Source: Xenorhabdus japonica
Lineage (GTDB): Bacteria; Pseudomonadota; Gammaproteobacteria; Enterobacterales; Enterobacteriaceae
Assembly (NCBI RefSeq): GCF_900115195.1
Contig: NZ_FOVO01000016.1
Location: 1 to 64,000, forward strand
Length of the DNA stretch: 64,000 bases
Reading direction: 5' to 3'
How positions within the stretch are numbered: position 1 is the first letter of the stretch; each line of letters begins with the position of its first letter. The position numbers were made by a program, and so were the translations under genes. The notes below the pieces were generated by a model, which saw nothing but the letters and a program-made list of their open reading frames with translations, searched no databases and was not told the origin of the DNA. Below, piece by piece: positions 1 through 7,661 of this stretch.

Positions 1-38
1 ACTAAGCGCCAGAAGGCTGGCTGGGATAATGGCTATAT

Positions 39-68
39 GATGAAAATCCTGACAGTGGGATTTTCATC
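39..68. repeat. 11-bp perfect hairpin at left edge
   Basis: GATGAAAATCC (39-49) and GGATTTTCATC (58-68) are perfect inverted repeats around an 8-nt loop. No T-tract follows on either strand, so it is not a standard terminator. It lies left of the prophage tail genes, where the left attachment region would be expected. Role unknown. Confidence 0.5.
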
Positions 69-359
69 TGTATAAATTAGACCCGTTTGCCCTACCTTCT
101 GGCCATCAAGCTATTAAATCTATACAGTGTCATCCTCGACCATAAATTTCAGTTTTCCTTTTCCCTCAAAGCCGCACAAACCCTGAATTTTTTAATAGGT
201 TGCGGCTTTGTCTTTTGATCCATTCTTTCACGTAAAATAGAATTCCCCCTTTAATATCATTGCATTAATATTTTTACCGCGATCCGCTTTTGATCCAAAA
301 ACTGAAATTACCTGAAAATCTTTTCATTCCTTTCAGTTTGGGGTTTTTTCCACAGCGCC

Positions 360-570
360 AGCACGGGCGCGCTCTGGCGATTCCCTTTGTCGGATTTTAA
401 AACTGAAATAATTTTTTGATCCAAAACGGGCAGGCGGGTGCGGTGTAGTGCGTTTTACGTCAGGTTGACGTTTATTTCGTGGGGATTGTGCGGCGTGAGC
501 GTGGTGCAATAACGCAGATCCAAATGAACCGTAGCAAGGAGTAAATTAAGGGGGAACAGTGCTGTGTACT
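360..570. other. G+C-rich non-coding tract, possible cos-type phage end
   Basis: Bases 1-600 hold no convincing gene. This part is richer in G+C than its flanks and has a short palindrome (ACGTCA-GGT-TGACGT, 457-471). The phrase 'gatccaaaa' recurs at about 291 and 418, with a similar string near 18854. In HP1/P2-type phages the cohesive end lies beyond the last tail gene, which is where this tract is. The cos assignment rests on position and general appearance only. Confidence 0.25.
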
Positions 571-606
571 TCTGGTGGCGTTTTATTGAGGGTGCGCTAG
601 AAATGT

Positions 607-640
607 TAAAGGCCACCGGGCGGTTAACCCGATGGCCTTA
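607..640 (-). terminator. Terminator of the TisB-like toxin mRNA
   Basis: AAGGCCA (609-615) pairs with TGGCCTT (633-639), with an inner CGGG/CCCG stem. Read on the minus strand the hairpin begins about 17 nt after the toxin stop codon and ends in a short T run. Confidence 0.65.
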
Positions 641-656
641 TCTCCGTTTCCGCTAC

Positions 657-740
657 CTATTTCAAAAAGGTACGGATCAATTCTAAAAGCGCAATTAGTG
701 CTTTTAGAACGATGATAGTGGTGTTAATAACCTCTTTCAT
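657..740 (-). CDS. TisB-like type I toxin, 27-residue membrane peptide
   Basis: A 27-codon ORF begins at ATG 740-738 and stops at TAG 659-657. Residues 9-22 form one hydrophobic helix (IIVLKALIALLELI) flanked by charged residues. This layout closely resembles E. coli TisB (29 residues, ILKLIVAALQLL core) and the related ZorO and DinQ peptides, which depolarise the inner membrane. AGGAG lies 7 nt upstream of the ATG but is inside a hairpin (747-764). About 75-110 nt upstream the 5' UTR carries a 35-nt segment (816-850) complementary to an antisense RNA gene at 1033-1150. The IstR-1/tisB pair has the same design, with pairing about 100 nt upstream of the ribosome site. A hairpin terminator follows. 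The ORF is too short for ordinary gene callers. Toxicity is inferred from family resemblance. Confidence 0.72.
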   Translation of the reverse strand: MKEVINTTIIVLKALIALLELIRTFLK

Positions 741-746
741 CCGTTC

Positions 747-764
747 GCTCCTATGAGCAGGAGC
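747..764 (-). promoter_or_regulatory. Hairpin sequestering the toxin Shine-Dalgarno
   Basis: On the minus strand GCTCCT-GCTCAT-AGGAGC folds into a perfect 6-bp stem whose 3' arm is the ribosome-binding sequence AGGAG, 7 nt before the toxin ATG. Type I toxin mRNAs are commonly kept inactive this way until processed or unfolded. Confidence 0.65.
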
Positions 765-815
765 ACGACTAAACCAGCCATTGCCTTTACGCTGCCTGTC
801 CGGTTGGTTTCCGTC

Positions 816-850
816 ACGTCAGTTGTGGAATGCCGCGCTCTGACCGAGGC
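816..850 (-). promoter_or_regulatory. Antisense-RNA target in the toxin 5' UTR
   Basis: Bases 816-839 are an exact 24-base inverted copy of 1129-1152. Extending to 850 gives 33 of 35 matches, and one of the two mismatches allows G-U pairing. Because toxin and sRNA are both read from the minus strand, an inverted copy means the RNAs are complementary. The site is far upstream of the start codon, as in IstR-1/tisB standby-site control. Confidence 0.7.
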
Positions 851-1031
851 ACTGAAGCAGTACCACCTGTTTCAGCCAGGGCTTTGATACATTCCGTAAA
901 ACCTACGAAACGCTGAATTCCTTTTCCATATCAGATGCTTTTTAGCGGCGGCCATTGCGCAAACTCAACTAACAATTATGAATTATAAATTTATTTTCAA
1001 ATGATTCAATCAATTCAAGTGATAAGTAGAT

Positions 1032-1072
1032 AAAACAAAAAAGCCAACTGGTGAGGTTGGCTTTTTTGTTTT
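1032..1072. terminator. Bidirectional intrinsic terminator
   Basis: An AAGCCAAC stem (1041-1048) and GTTGGCTT stem (1055-1062) are flanked by AAAACAAAA on the left and TTTTTGTTTT on the right, so it can end transcripts on both strands. On the minus strand it closes sRNA 1. A partial second copy is at 1238-1270. Confidence 0.7.
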
Positions 1073-1150
1073 ATCCATACATGATGGAGTATGTTTGTGC
1101 TATTACTGAAGTTGGTAGCCTCAGTCACAGCGCGGCATTCCACAACTGAC
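1033..1150 (-). ncRNA. Antisense sRNA 1, IstR-like antitoxin RNA
   Basis: A promoter (TTGATA, 17 bp, TAGACT at 1185-1157) predicts a start near 1150, exactly at the 24-nt block complementary to the toxin mRNA (1152-1129). The RNA would run about 118 nt to a strong intrinsic terminator: the GCCAAC...GTTGGC stem at 1061-1042 followed by TTTTTTGTTTT on the minus strand. A 5'-end seed pairing with a toxin leader and a 3' terminator is the standard form of IstR, OrzO and AgrB RNAs. Here the sRNA gene is on the same strand as the toxin and upstream of it, whereas the E. coli pairs I know are divergent. Expression is not shown by sequence alone. Confidence 0.66.
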
Positions 1151-1156
1151 GTAACC

Positions 1157-1185
1157 AGTCTAATACCTATAGCATAAAATATCAA
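1157..1185 (-). promoter_or_regulatory. Promoter of antisense sRNA 1
   Basis: Minus strand: -35 TTGATA (1185-1180), a 17-bp spacer and -10 TAGACT (1162-1157). The same two hexamers at the same spacing precede the second sRNA copy, although the spacer sequences differ. This supports conservation of function. Confidence 0.6.
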
Positions 1186-1234
1186 CCTAGGGTATAGCGT
1201 AGAGGATCTCACACAAATAAACGATATTCATCCA

Positions 1235-1348
1235 ATCAAGCCAACTGGTGAGGTTGGTTTCTTTGTTTTTACCCTTGGTGCAGGGTAATTATCTGTGTGC
1301 TAGACGAGATTGGTAGCCCCGGTTCTAGCGCGACACATCTAAACTAAC
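1235..1348 (-). ncRNA. Antisense sRNA 2, diverged tandem copy
   Basis: This is a tandem duplicate of sRNA 1 about 200 bp upstream. It shares the promoter hexamers (TTGATA, 17 bp, TAGAGT at 1383-1355), the 'GCTACCAA' block and the CCAAC...GTTGG terminator stem. Its seed has diverged: in the 35-nt pairing region only about two thirds of positions still match the toxin leader. The T-tract on the minus strand has also decayed (GGCTTGATTGG). It may be a relic, may read through into sRNA 1, or may regulate another mRNA. Paired sRNA genes are also known for DinQ (agrA/agrB) and ZorO/ZorP (orzO/orzP). Confidence 0.5.
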
Positions 1349-1354
1349 ATCATC

Positions 1355-1383
1355 ACTCTACCGCCTGTCACGCTGGATATCAA
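1355..1383 (-). promoter_or_regulatory. Promoter of antisense sRNA 2
   Basis: Minus strand TTGATA (1383-1378), 17-bp spacer, TAGAGT (1360-1355). The layout is identical to the sRNA 1 promoter. Confidence 0.5.
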
Positions 1384-1412
1384 CCCGCGCATGTGGAAAA
1401 GATAAGTGACAC

Positions 1413-3050
1413 TCACCCAATCACGGGCGAATATTTCTGTTTCAATCCATCGGATTTATACGCCGTGTTCCTTATCGCGCTAGCGTTCTCCGGTGTACCA
1501 GTGTTGTGATGGGTATGGGCGGCGGTCAGTTCGGCCAGTTCCCTGACCACATCCAGCGTGTCTAACATCAGGGTCATAACGTTAAGTTGCTGGCTGCCCA
1601 CCCAGACTACAGGTGCAACAATTTCCTGTTTAACGCCCGCAATGCTCTGTTTCAGCAGGCCAATTTTCTCTATCAGCGTTTGGCCCACTTCAATATTGGC
1701 ATTTTTCCCGACACTGGCGACGAAATTCGATGAGGTTGCCACGCTGTAGTCACCCTCGGCGATTTGCTGGACAGCACCCGCCAATAGCGTAGACGTGCCC
1801 AAGACCGTGATTTTATCCGTCGCCTGTACCGTGGTATCCCGTGCTACCACCGTGCGCGTTTCCGTATCGGCCCTGATTTCGCGGTGCATAGAGGATTCAT
1901 TGATGGTCTGGTCAGTCTGGCGTATCCAGCTGCCTTCCTGTGTGACGCGCTGCGAGACTTCCGCCCGCTGCTGCTGCAATTGTTCGCCGGGTTGGATATC
2001 CGGCAGGGTATTGCCTTGGCTCAGAGTTTGGCGAATAAAGGGTTTGTCTGGTCGTCCGCCCTCGAACGCGATTTCAACCACCGTGCCGATGGGTGGGTAC
2101 TGGAACATGCCCGATTCCCCGCCTGCCATCGGCAGAGGCAGCGGGACGGCACGATAAACCGGGGCGGCAGCGTCCTTGCCGTTATCATCCAGCAATTGCA
2201 CATCGACCGCATAACGCGGGCGGAACGGGTCAGACATATCGCCGCTGGCCGTGCTTTCAGTGTGTGCCTCAATGCGGGCAAATTGGGGTAAATGCAGCCC
2301 GGCGGATAATTCAGGGTAAGCCGCATCAATCTGGCGCTGGGCAGGGGTTTTGTTCTCCGTCTGGCCTTTCGGTTGCCATGTGATGCCCATGTTTTCATTC
2401 AACAGGTTGACCTTGGTCAGCCGCTGCTGATTGACCACAAAACCGGGGCGCAGGGATTGGATCATGGGAATAGTCATGGCATTGCCTGCCGACTGGCTCT
2501 GGCTGAATTCATTCAGGATTTCGACAGGCTTTTCGGCAAACATCGAATGTGCCCAACTGCCCAGATAAACCGAACCGTCCGGCAACTGGTGCCAGAGATA
2601 ATCGTCAATGGCAAAAAGCTGCCCCAGACTGCCCAGTAACTGATAGCCCGTGCTGTTATGGGTGTAGTGCGGGATGGGTTTATCGGTATAAGGGGCATCC
2701 GGTAGCGTGAACGTCAGGCCGCTGTGTTCCTGCAACCACGCCACTATCTGGCGTAACGTCGGGTGCTGAAATGAACACGGCCACACTTTATCAAACACGC
2801 CGACCAGTTCACGTACAAACAGGCGCTGATAGCCGTTCTGGGCAGGTTGTGAACGTTCCACATACCCGGTAAACCAGCGCAGTACCAAATCGGTATAGCC
2901 CACATCAAGGCGCACCAGTTTCCCGGTGTAATCGTTGGTGGTCTCCGCCGTGATAAAGCCCCGGCCACAGGCGGACAGTTCCAGCATGAGATTGGCATCC
3001 ACCACATGCACCTCATCGCCGGATAAGCAGAGCCGCTGGATGGGTTTCAT
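1413..3050 (-). CDS. Phage tail spike/hub protein, VgrG/Pvc8-like (gpD-gpV type)
   Basis: The 545-residue protein would be the central hub and membrane-piercing spike of a contractile tail. Residues 1-200 look like the gpD/VgrG hub (opening MKPIQRLCLSGDEVHVV). Residues 270-350 carry the gp5/gpV OB-fold signature (FQYPPIGTVVEIAFEGGRPDKP). The C-terminal third has a repetitive VARDTTVQATDKITVLGTST pattern typical of the trimeric beta-helix needle. It is the last gene of the tail operon, and its start overlaps the stop of the upstream gene at 3047. It is longer than the separate P2 proteins V and D, consistent with a hub-spike fusion. Confidence 0.82.
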   Translation of the reverse strand: MKPIQRLCLSGDEVHVVDANLMLELSACGRGFITAETTNDYTGKLVRLDVGYTDLVLRWFTGYVERSQPAQNGYQRLFVRELVGVFDKVWPCSFQHPTLRQIVAWLQEHSGLTFTLPDAPYTDKPIPHYTHNSTGYQLLGSLGQLFAIDDYLWHQLPDGSVYLGSWAHSMFAEKPVEILNEFSQSQSAGNAMTIPMIQSLRPGFVVNQQRLTKVNLLNENMGITWQPKGQTENKTPAQRQIDAAYPELSAGLHLPQFARIEAHTESTASGDMSDPFRPRYAVDVQLLDDNGKDAAAPVYRAVPLPLPMAGGESGMFQYPPIGTVVEIAFEGGRPDKPFIRQTLSQGNTLPDIQPGEQLQQQRAEVSQRVTQEGSWIRQTDQTINESSMHREIRADTETRTVVARDTTVQATDKITVLGTSTLLAGAVQQIAEGDYSVATSSNFVASVGKNANIEVGQTLIEKIGLLKQSIAGVKQEIVAPVVWVGSQQLNVMTLMLDTLDVVRELAELTAAHTHHNTGTPENASAIRNTAYKSDGLKQKYSPVIG

Positions 3051-3586
3051 TCGCCTGCGCCTCCGATGCCATCATTAATGGGTTTCAATACCTCGCGTTC
3101 GAACCAGCTTAATTTTTCCGGGTCTTCCCCGGCTTTCGTGCCGCCCTGTCCGGTCTGTTTTTTCGCCTGAATCGCGCCGGTGGCACGGGCATCGCGTTTC
3201 TCCGCCACTGATAAATGCTCCCGCAAGGTAAACGTGACCTGCCATGCCTGTTTACCGTCCACCTTGCTGGCATCCATCGTGCCCGTAAAGGTGCCGATGC
3301 GAAAGTTAATGGCCTGTGCGGTCAGATTCGCCACCCGGTAGCGTTTCAGGTTGCCGTTGTCTTTGGCTTCCGCCAGTGCAAACAGGCGCGACAGGGTTTT
3401 CTGTTCAGTAAAGGGAATAATGCCCGTGATACGCAGTTCTTTCGGCTTGATGCCCTGTTCAGCGACGGCGGTACTGGAAGACTGCCCACTCTGGTCGCTG
3501 TCCTGAAACATCACAGAGGGCGTGACGGTCAGGCTTTTTAGCGGGATAGCCTCGCCATCAAGGGCGAGGGTGATAATTTGGCTCAT
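3047..3586 (-). CDS. Phage baseplate-complex protein
   Basis: A 179-residue protein (opening MSQIITLALDGEAIPL) in the tail operon between the hub/spike gene and the 256-residue gene. The central part (residues 45-130) has alternating beta strands (RITGIIPFTEQKT, TQAINFRIGTFTGTMD, WQVTFTLREH). Proteins of this type in Xenorhabdus prophages are called baseplate-complex or DNA-binding proteins. The C-terminus is polar and probably flexible. Position supports a role near the hub; the exact function is unknown. Confidence 0.65.
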   Translation of the reverse strand: MSQIITLALDGEAIPLKSLTVTPSVMFQDSDQSGQSSSTAVAEQGIKPKELRITGIIPFTEQKTLSRLFALAEAKDNGNLKRYRVANLTAQAINFRIGTFTGTMDASKVDGKQAWQVTFTLREHLSVAEKRDARATGAIQAKKQTGQGGTKAGEDPEKLSWFEREVLKPINDGIGGAGE

Positions 3587-4283
3587 GGTGTAGCATCCTT
3601 TCTAATGGGCGGATATCGTCCCCGATAAACAGCGTGGCCAGTGTATAAACGGCATCGGGTTCGGGGATATTCTGCCGCAGTTTTTCCGCCAAATGTGTAC
3701 CGTCTCCTTTCCCTGAAAACGTCCAGACACTGGCCGATTTATCCCGGATACCGCTCAGGGCATCCGTCACCTTTTGCAAGGCGTTCTGCCTTGCCGTGGT
3801 AAACCCGCTTAACTGGGATTTTAATCCCGCAAGGCTGCTGCCCGCACTGGCTTGGGCTTTGGCCTGCTCTATCCGTTGCGCATTGACGGCCAAGCGGCTG
3901 GTTGCGGTTGACAACGGCTGAGGCAGCGGCAAACCGCCGCCCTGCTGGCCCGGCAATTGCATTTTGGTCGTTGTCAAACTTTCTGCCGTTTTTGCCATCC
4001 GTTTGACCTGAGCAAATGCTGGCAACGGCAGCACCGATGAAAATTGCGTGAGGTGTTGCATAAATTCATCATGGGTCTTGGCGCAAATCATAATAACCAG
4101 ACTATTAATGTTTCCGGCCCCTGTAATTTTCTTTGCCAGATAGTCAATCGCGTTAGTTGGGCTTAGGTAACTGCCGCTGTCTGTCTGCTGCCCGGTGCCA
4201 TAGATAAAGGGGTGTACGGACATAATGGTGGCCGATATCCCCGATAGCGCCGGGGACAGTTGCAGGGTTTTACGCTGCCACAT
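3558..4283 (-). CDS. Phage tail/baseplate-associated protein of unknown function
   Basis: I chose the ATG at 4283 (MWQRKTLQL) because it overlaps the stop of the upstream chaperone gene at 4270; a longer in-frame ORF opens at 4328. The product is about 241 residues. It has a folded-looking N-terminus, an Ala/Gln-rich middle (residues 100-150) likely to be helical or a linker, and a C-terminal stretch (WTFSGKGDGTHLAEKLRQNIPEPDAVYTLATLFIGDD) that looks globular. The place between tail-fibre genes and baseplate/spike genes suggests a virion role. I do not recognise a named family. Confidence 0.6.
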   Translation of the reverse strand: MWQRKTLQLSPALSGISATIMSVHPFIYGTGQQTDSGSYLSPTNAIDYLAKKITGAGNINSLVIMICAKTHDEFMQHLTQFSSVLPLPAFAQVKRMAKTAESLTTTKMQLPGQQGGGLPLPQPLSTATSRLAVNAQRIEQAKAQASAGSSLAGLKSQLSGFTTARQNALQKVTDALSGIRDKSASVWTFSGKGDGTHLAEKLRQNIPEPDAVYTLATLFIGDDIRPLERMLHHEPNYHPRP

Positions 4284-4896
4284 TGGGCTGTTCCGGCCAT
4301 GTAATATCCGTTGTTCCTGAGATATCAAGACGGCTTAAGGCAACGAGGTATTTTTTCCATTCAATCAATACCCGTTTTTCACTCTCTGTGGCTAATTCAG
4401 TCTCTATGGCATACTGTAGCAGCCTGATATTCTCTTCTGCCTGCTGGCGCAATTGAGCACGTTGTCTTTCCGCTAATTCAATTCTTTTGGCTTTTTGTGC
4501 GGCAAAGTCAGTGACCCATTTTTTACCGTTCCAGACATCAAAATCAGTATTGGGTCTTAACAGCGTCAACTCAGGCGGTAACGATCCCAGTTGCTGTATC
4601 ACTCGCGACTCTCGGTTTTTGATATGGTAAACCGTCTTCCCACGGTAATCCGGCACATGTCCCCATGACAAGCCATCGGGGCTGCGACAAACCGCGACAT
4701 TATCGGATTCTGGCAATGTGGGTTCATCCAGATACGCCCCAGCGGACAGGCTAAAACCCAAAACGGTACGCTCCATGTCTGCACAAAGGTATTCACCTGT
4801 CTCTGTATTCGCACGATAAACGGTGACCCAACCGTTAGATAGAGCAAAACCATTTTCATTAAATTCTGCTGTTTTAATATTCGTTGCATATTTCAT
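4270..4896 (-). CDS. Tail fibre assembly chaperone (Tfa/gpG family)
   Basis: The 208-residue protein has the usual Tfa layout: an N-terminal domain (residues 1-110) ending in a WGHVPDYRGKTVYHI-type motif, then a helical C-terminus containing WEKYLVAL-like text (WKKYLVALSRLDIS). Tfa proteins help trimerise the distal part of the adjacent fibre. The start codon overlaps the fibre stop (TAATG at 4898-4894), which fits co-translation with its client. Confidence 0.85.
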   Translation of the reverse strand: MKYATNIKTAEFNENGFALSNGWVTVYRANTETGEYLCADMERTVLGFSLSAGAYLDEPTLPESDNVAVCRSPDGLSWGHVPDYRGKTVYHIKNRESRVIQQLGSLPPELTLLRPNTDFDVWNGKKWVTDFAAQKAKRIELAERQRAQLRQQAEENIRLLQYAIETELATESEKRVLIEWKKYLVALSRLDISGTTDITWPEQPNVAA

Positions 4897-6995
4897 TATG
4901 CTTCCCTCACAATATATAAAAAGGCGATGTTACGCGGGCGGGTTTCAGTTCCTATAGCGCCGTTATTGGTAAAACCGTCAAAATCACTGCCGTTATTCGT
5001 CATTGGCAAGGGTTGTTTACTATCATCATGAAATGACCCCGCGTATTTCCATTGTGTGGTGATACCAAAATTCCCCCCAGCTCTTCCACCATGTCCCCCT
5101 AAATGAGAATGATACTGCACCTGTTGATTTTGCCACGATAACGCGCCACGACCAGAATCAATACCGCGCCCGTTATCCAATCCCCGGATAAACTCGCCCC
5201 GCAAATCGGGTAAATAGCAGGACGGGTAAGCTTCTGCCAATTTTGGGCACTTTACCGGATCAAAATGTTGACCCTTACATTCAACATAACCCGCAGGCGG
5301 ATTAGCATTAGGCCACGGTAGCGGTACGCCAACAGGAATATTGTGTTGATGGTGTTGCAGGTAACGATTATCGAAGTTACTGTAATCTTCAGGTAACATG
5401 CTTCCGTTTACTGAAAATTGCACCCCACCATTGCCTAGCCGATGGCTATACCAGAACCATCCTTGATTGTCGCCAGCTTCCAATACGGTGTGTCGATCTC
5501 CCCCCCGGGCAGCGTTGCCCCATATATGTATATTGACAGGCGATGCTGCTGATTTTTCAGAACTTAGCACCATGGGTGAAGTGTCGTTACTGCCCACAAT
5601 AACACGCTTGTCAAAACGAACATGGTCATGAAACGTTCCTCCACGTGATGCAGAAACCGCATCAACATCAAAAGCCGTGGGTTTATTTTTAGTGGTATAG
5701 AATTCTGTCCACGGTTCTTCAAATCCAAAGCTATCCCTGGCTGAACGATAAGCGATGCTACCATTTCTGTATTGGGTTTTTAATTGTAGGGCTGGGGTAC
5801 TGCCCTGACTCACATTAAAGTGGACAACCAGCAGGGTACCTCCCGGTTGTTTGGCAACATAAGCCCCGGACGCGGCATCCCACGGTACGGCATCGTCTCC
5901 TTCTACAACGGCTGCCGCCCCTTTGGGAAATGCACCCACATCAACCGCACCTAATACCACATCGGCTGATAATGATTTGCCGTTGATACTTCGGCTTTTA
6001 GGTACTGCATTTTCATTAACAGCATTTAGCGCAATATTCGTGGCATAATTGCCCTGCGGTTGCTTCCCATTTACACTATTTTCCAATGCTTGCTGTTTAG
6101 CCGCACAATCCTGTTTAACCCGCTCAAGTTCCCGGTTAAGTTCTGCAATATCACGGTCACTTAATGTCCCTTGATGGCGTAAGTCAGTAACATTACCGTT
6201 ACCATCAATACGGGCAATGGCAAACACATAATGCGGATATCCCGCTACATCAACATAGTTTTTTAGATCATTCGTCGCAGTGATTTTCACCCCCGTTTTC
6301 CACTGACTGACCAGATTACCCTGATAACTAAAGTCCGCATACACACGGGTATTGCGCAGGCTGTTTAAGGTCTGGTCAAATGCCAGTACCCCACGCAACC
6401 CGCCCACATAAGCCAGCCCTTTTTTTACTGTGTATTTGTCACCACTGCGGATCACCGCAAAGCCATCATTAAAAAATGCCGCCTCGCCGTAACTGTCGGT
6501 GTTAATCAGGCGTTGCATTTCATCAATGCCCGTCAAACGCGCGGTAAAATCAATCTGCCATGTTTCCGCTGTGGTGGTGATAGCGGTTTCTGTCGCCGCG
6601 CCGTCAAACTCCAGTAAGAAAGAACGGGTTAACACATTGCCCTGCAAGCCATTGGCGGTTTTGATTTTCTTCTGCGTGGGGGCATGGGTGATCATGCCAA
6701 TGACACCGGAGGCCTTATTGATAAGACCAATCCAGTTAAAATCAAAATTCCCCACTTCCGTACCCAGTGTCACGCTGTAAGCCACGGCGTTCTCACTGGC
6801 TAATCCGGTTTTATTGACTGCCTGACGGTGGACGATTTGATTTGCCGCAGGCAATTTTTCACTGCGGCTGATCTCTTTCGACGGATCAAGATTCGGCACA
6901 TTCGCAAAGACAAATTCATCCAGTATCACAGTCGTTCCCGCTGCGGTTTGCTGTGCCTTCCATTTTTCAAAGTCTGCCGTTATCACTGAAGACAT
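4896..6995 (-). CDS. Tail fibre protein with N-terminal collar-fibre and C-terminal tail-collar domains
   Basis: The 699-residue protein is the receptor-binding fibre. Residues 1-150 match the conserved phage tail-collar fibre domain that attaches to the baseplate (ITADFEKWKAQQTAAGTTVILDEFVFANV region). A short coiled segment follows (residues 280-310). The C-terminus holds a tail-collar domain (residues 580-640, PLPWPNANPPAGYVECKGQHF and YLPDLRGEFIRGLDNGRG) and ends in RPRNIAFLYIVREA, typical of this class. It would set the host or killing range of the particle. Confidence 0.88.
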   Translation of the reverse strand: MSSVITADFEKWKAQQTAAGTTVILDEFVFANVPNLDPSKEISRSEKLPAANQIVHRQAVNKTGLASENAVAYSVTLGTEVGNFDFNWIGLINKASGVIGMITHAPTQKKIKTANGLQGNVLTRSFLLEFDGAATETAITTTAETWQIDFTARLTGIDEMQRLINTDSYGEAAFFNDGFAVIRSGDKYTVKKGLAYVGGLRGVLAFDQTLNSLRNTRVYADFSYQGNLVSQWKTGVKITATNDLKNYVDVAGYPHYVFAIARIDGNGNVTDLRHQGTLSDRDIAELNRELERVKQDCAAKQQALENSVNGKQPQGNYATNIALNAVNENAVPKSRSINGKSLSADVVLGAVDVGAFPKGAAAVVEGDDAVPWDAASGAYVAKQPGGTLLVVHFNVSQGSTPALQLKTQYRNGSIAYRSARDSFGFEEPWTEFYTTKNKPTAFDVDAVSASRGGTFHDHVRFDKRVIVGSNDTSPMVLSSEKSAASPVNIHIWGNAARGGDRHTVLEAGDNQGWFWYSHRLGNGGVQFSVNGSMLPEDYSNFDNRYLQHHQHNIPVGVPLPWPNANPPAGYVECKGQHFDPVKCPKLAEAYPSCYLPDLRGEFIRGLDNGRGIDSGRGALSWQNQQVQYHSHLGGHGGRAGGNFGITTQWKYAGSFHDDSKQPLPMTNNGSDFDGFTNNGAIGTETRPRNIAFLYIVREA

Positions 6996-7004
6996 ACTAT
7001 TTCC

Positions 7005-7661
7005 TTATAATGACGCACCGTAGGTTACGTTCGGTGCGGTGCTTTCCTTGAGGCTGGCACTGTCACAGACGGCAACGCCTGCGATATGCCCCACTTTTAA
7101 TAATAATGGCTGGGTCGGAATGGCAGCGGCATAAGTGCAATAGTCTGCACTGATACTGCCAACCCGCATCAATAACTGGTTTTTCGCTATCACTTCAAAA
7201 CGATAACGGCGGCAGGTTCGCCCGTACTGACGGATGATATTCATCAGCAAATCAGGGTTGGCTGCTATCTGTCCGTCACTAAGGCGCAGGATAATCACAT
7301 CCCAGTCAATATCTGGCTGGCGTTCCAGTAGCTCCACATAGCCCACGCCCAGCCGTTCAAAGATGGCAATAAATCCGGCAATACTGCCTGCGTCTTTCGC
7401 GTTGATAAAGGCGTACTTCACCCGCTTGCGAAACAGCGGCAACGGCTCGCCGTTAAAACGCTGGATATCCCGCTGATAGGCCAGCACCGATAACAACGAC
7501 TCAGTACAGGTTTCGGCGTCCAGTTGGGCCAGCGGCCATGTCAGCCAGCCGTAAACCTGCGTCCAGAATGCCCGTGCTGCCCCCAATAATTTGGCAGGTT
7601 CGCCCTTATCCATCCATGAGGGCAGGGCCAGCCGCTTAAGGCGTTCCCTGAACTCAGACAT
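7005..7661 (-). CDS. Phage tail protein I-like baseplate wedge protein
   Basis: A 218-residue protein in the classic J-I-H order. It begins with the overlapping ATG at 7661, eight bases inside the J gene, and ends 9 bp before the fibre start. The first 120 residues (LPSWMDKGEPAKLLGAARAFW, GSIAGFIAIFERLGV) resemble the P2 gpI family, which links fibres to the baseplate wedge. Confidence 0.78.
   Translation of the reverse strand: MSEFRERLKRLALPSWMDKGEPAKLLGAARAFWTQVYGWLTWPLAQLDAETCTESLLSVLAYQRDIQRFNGEPLPLFRKRVKYAFINAKDAGSIAGFIAIFERLGVGYVELLERQPDIDWDVIILRLSDGQIAANPDLLMNIIRQYGRTCRRYRFEVIAKNQLLMRVGSISADYCTYAAAIPTQPLLLKVGHIAGVAVCDSASLKESTAPNVTYGASL

Noticed and set aside
1015-1212. 65-codon minus-strand frame in the sRNA region
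   Set aside because: It runs through the sRNA promoter, seed and terminator, has no ribosome site and no family; the RNA-gene reading explains the bases better.
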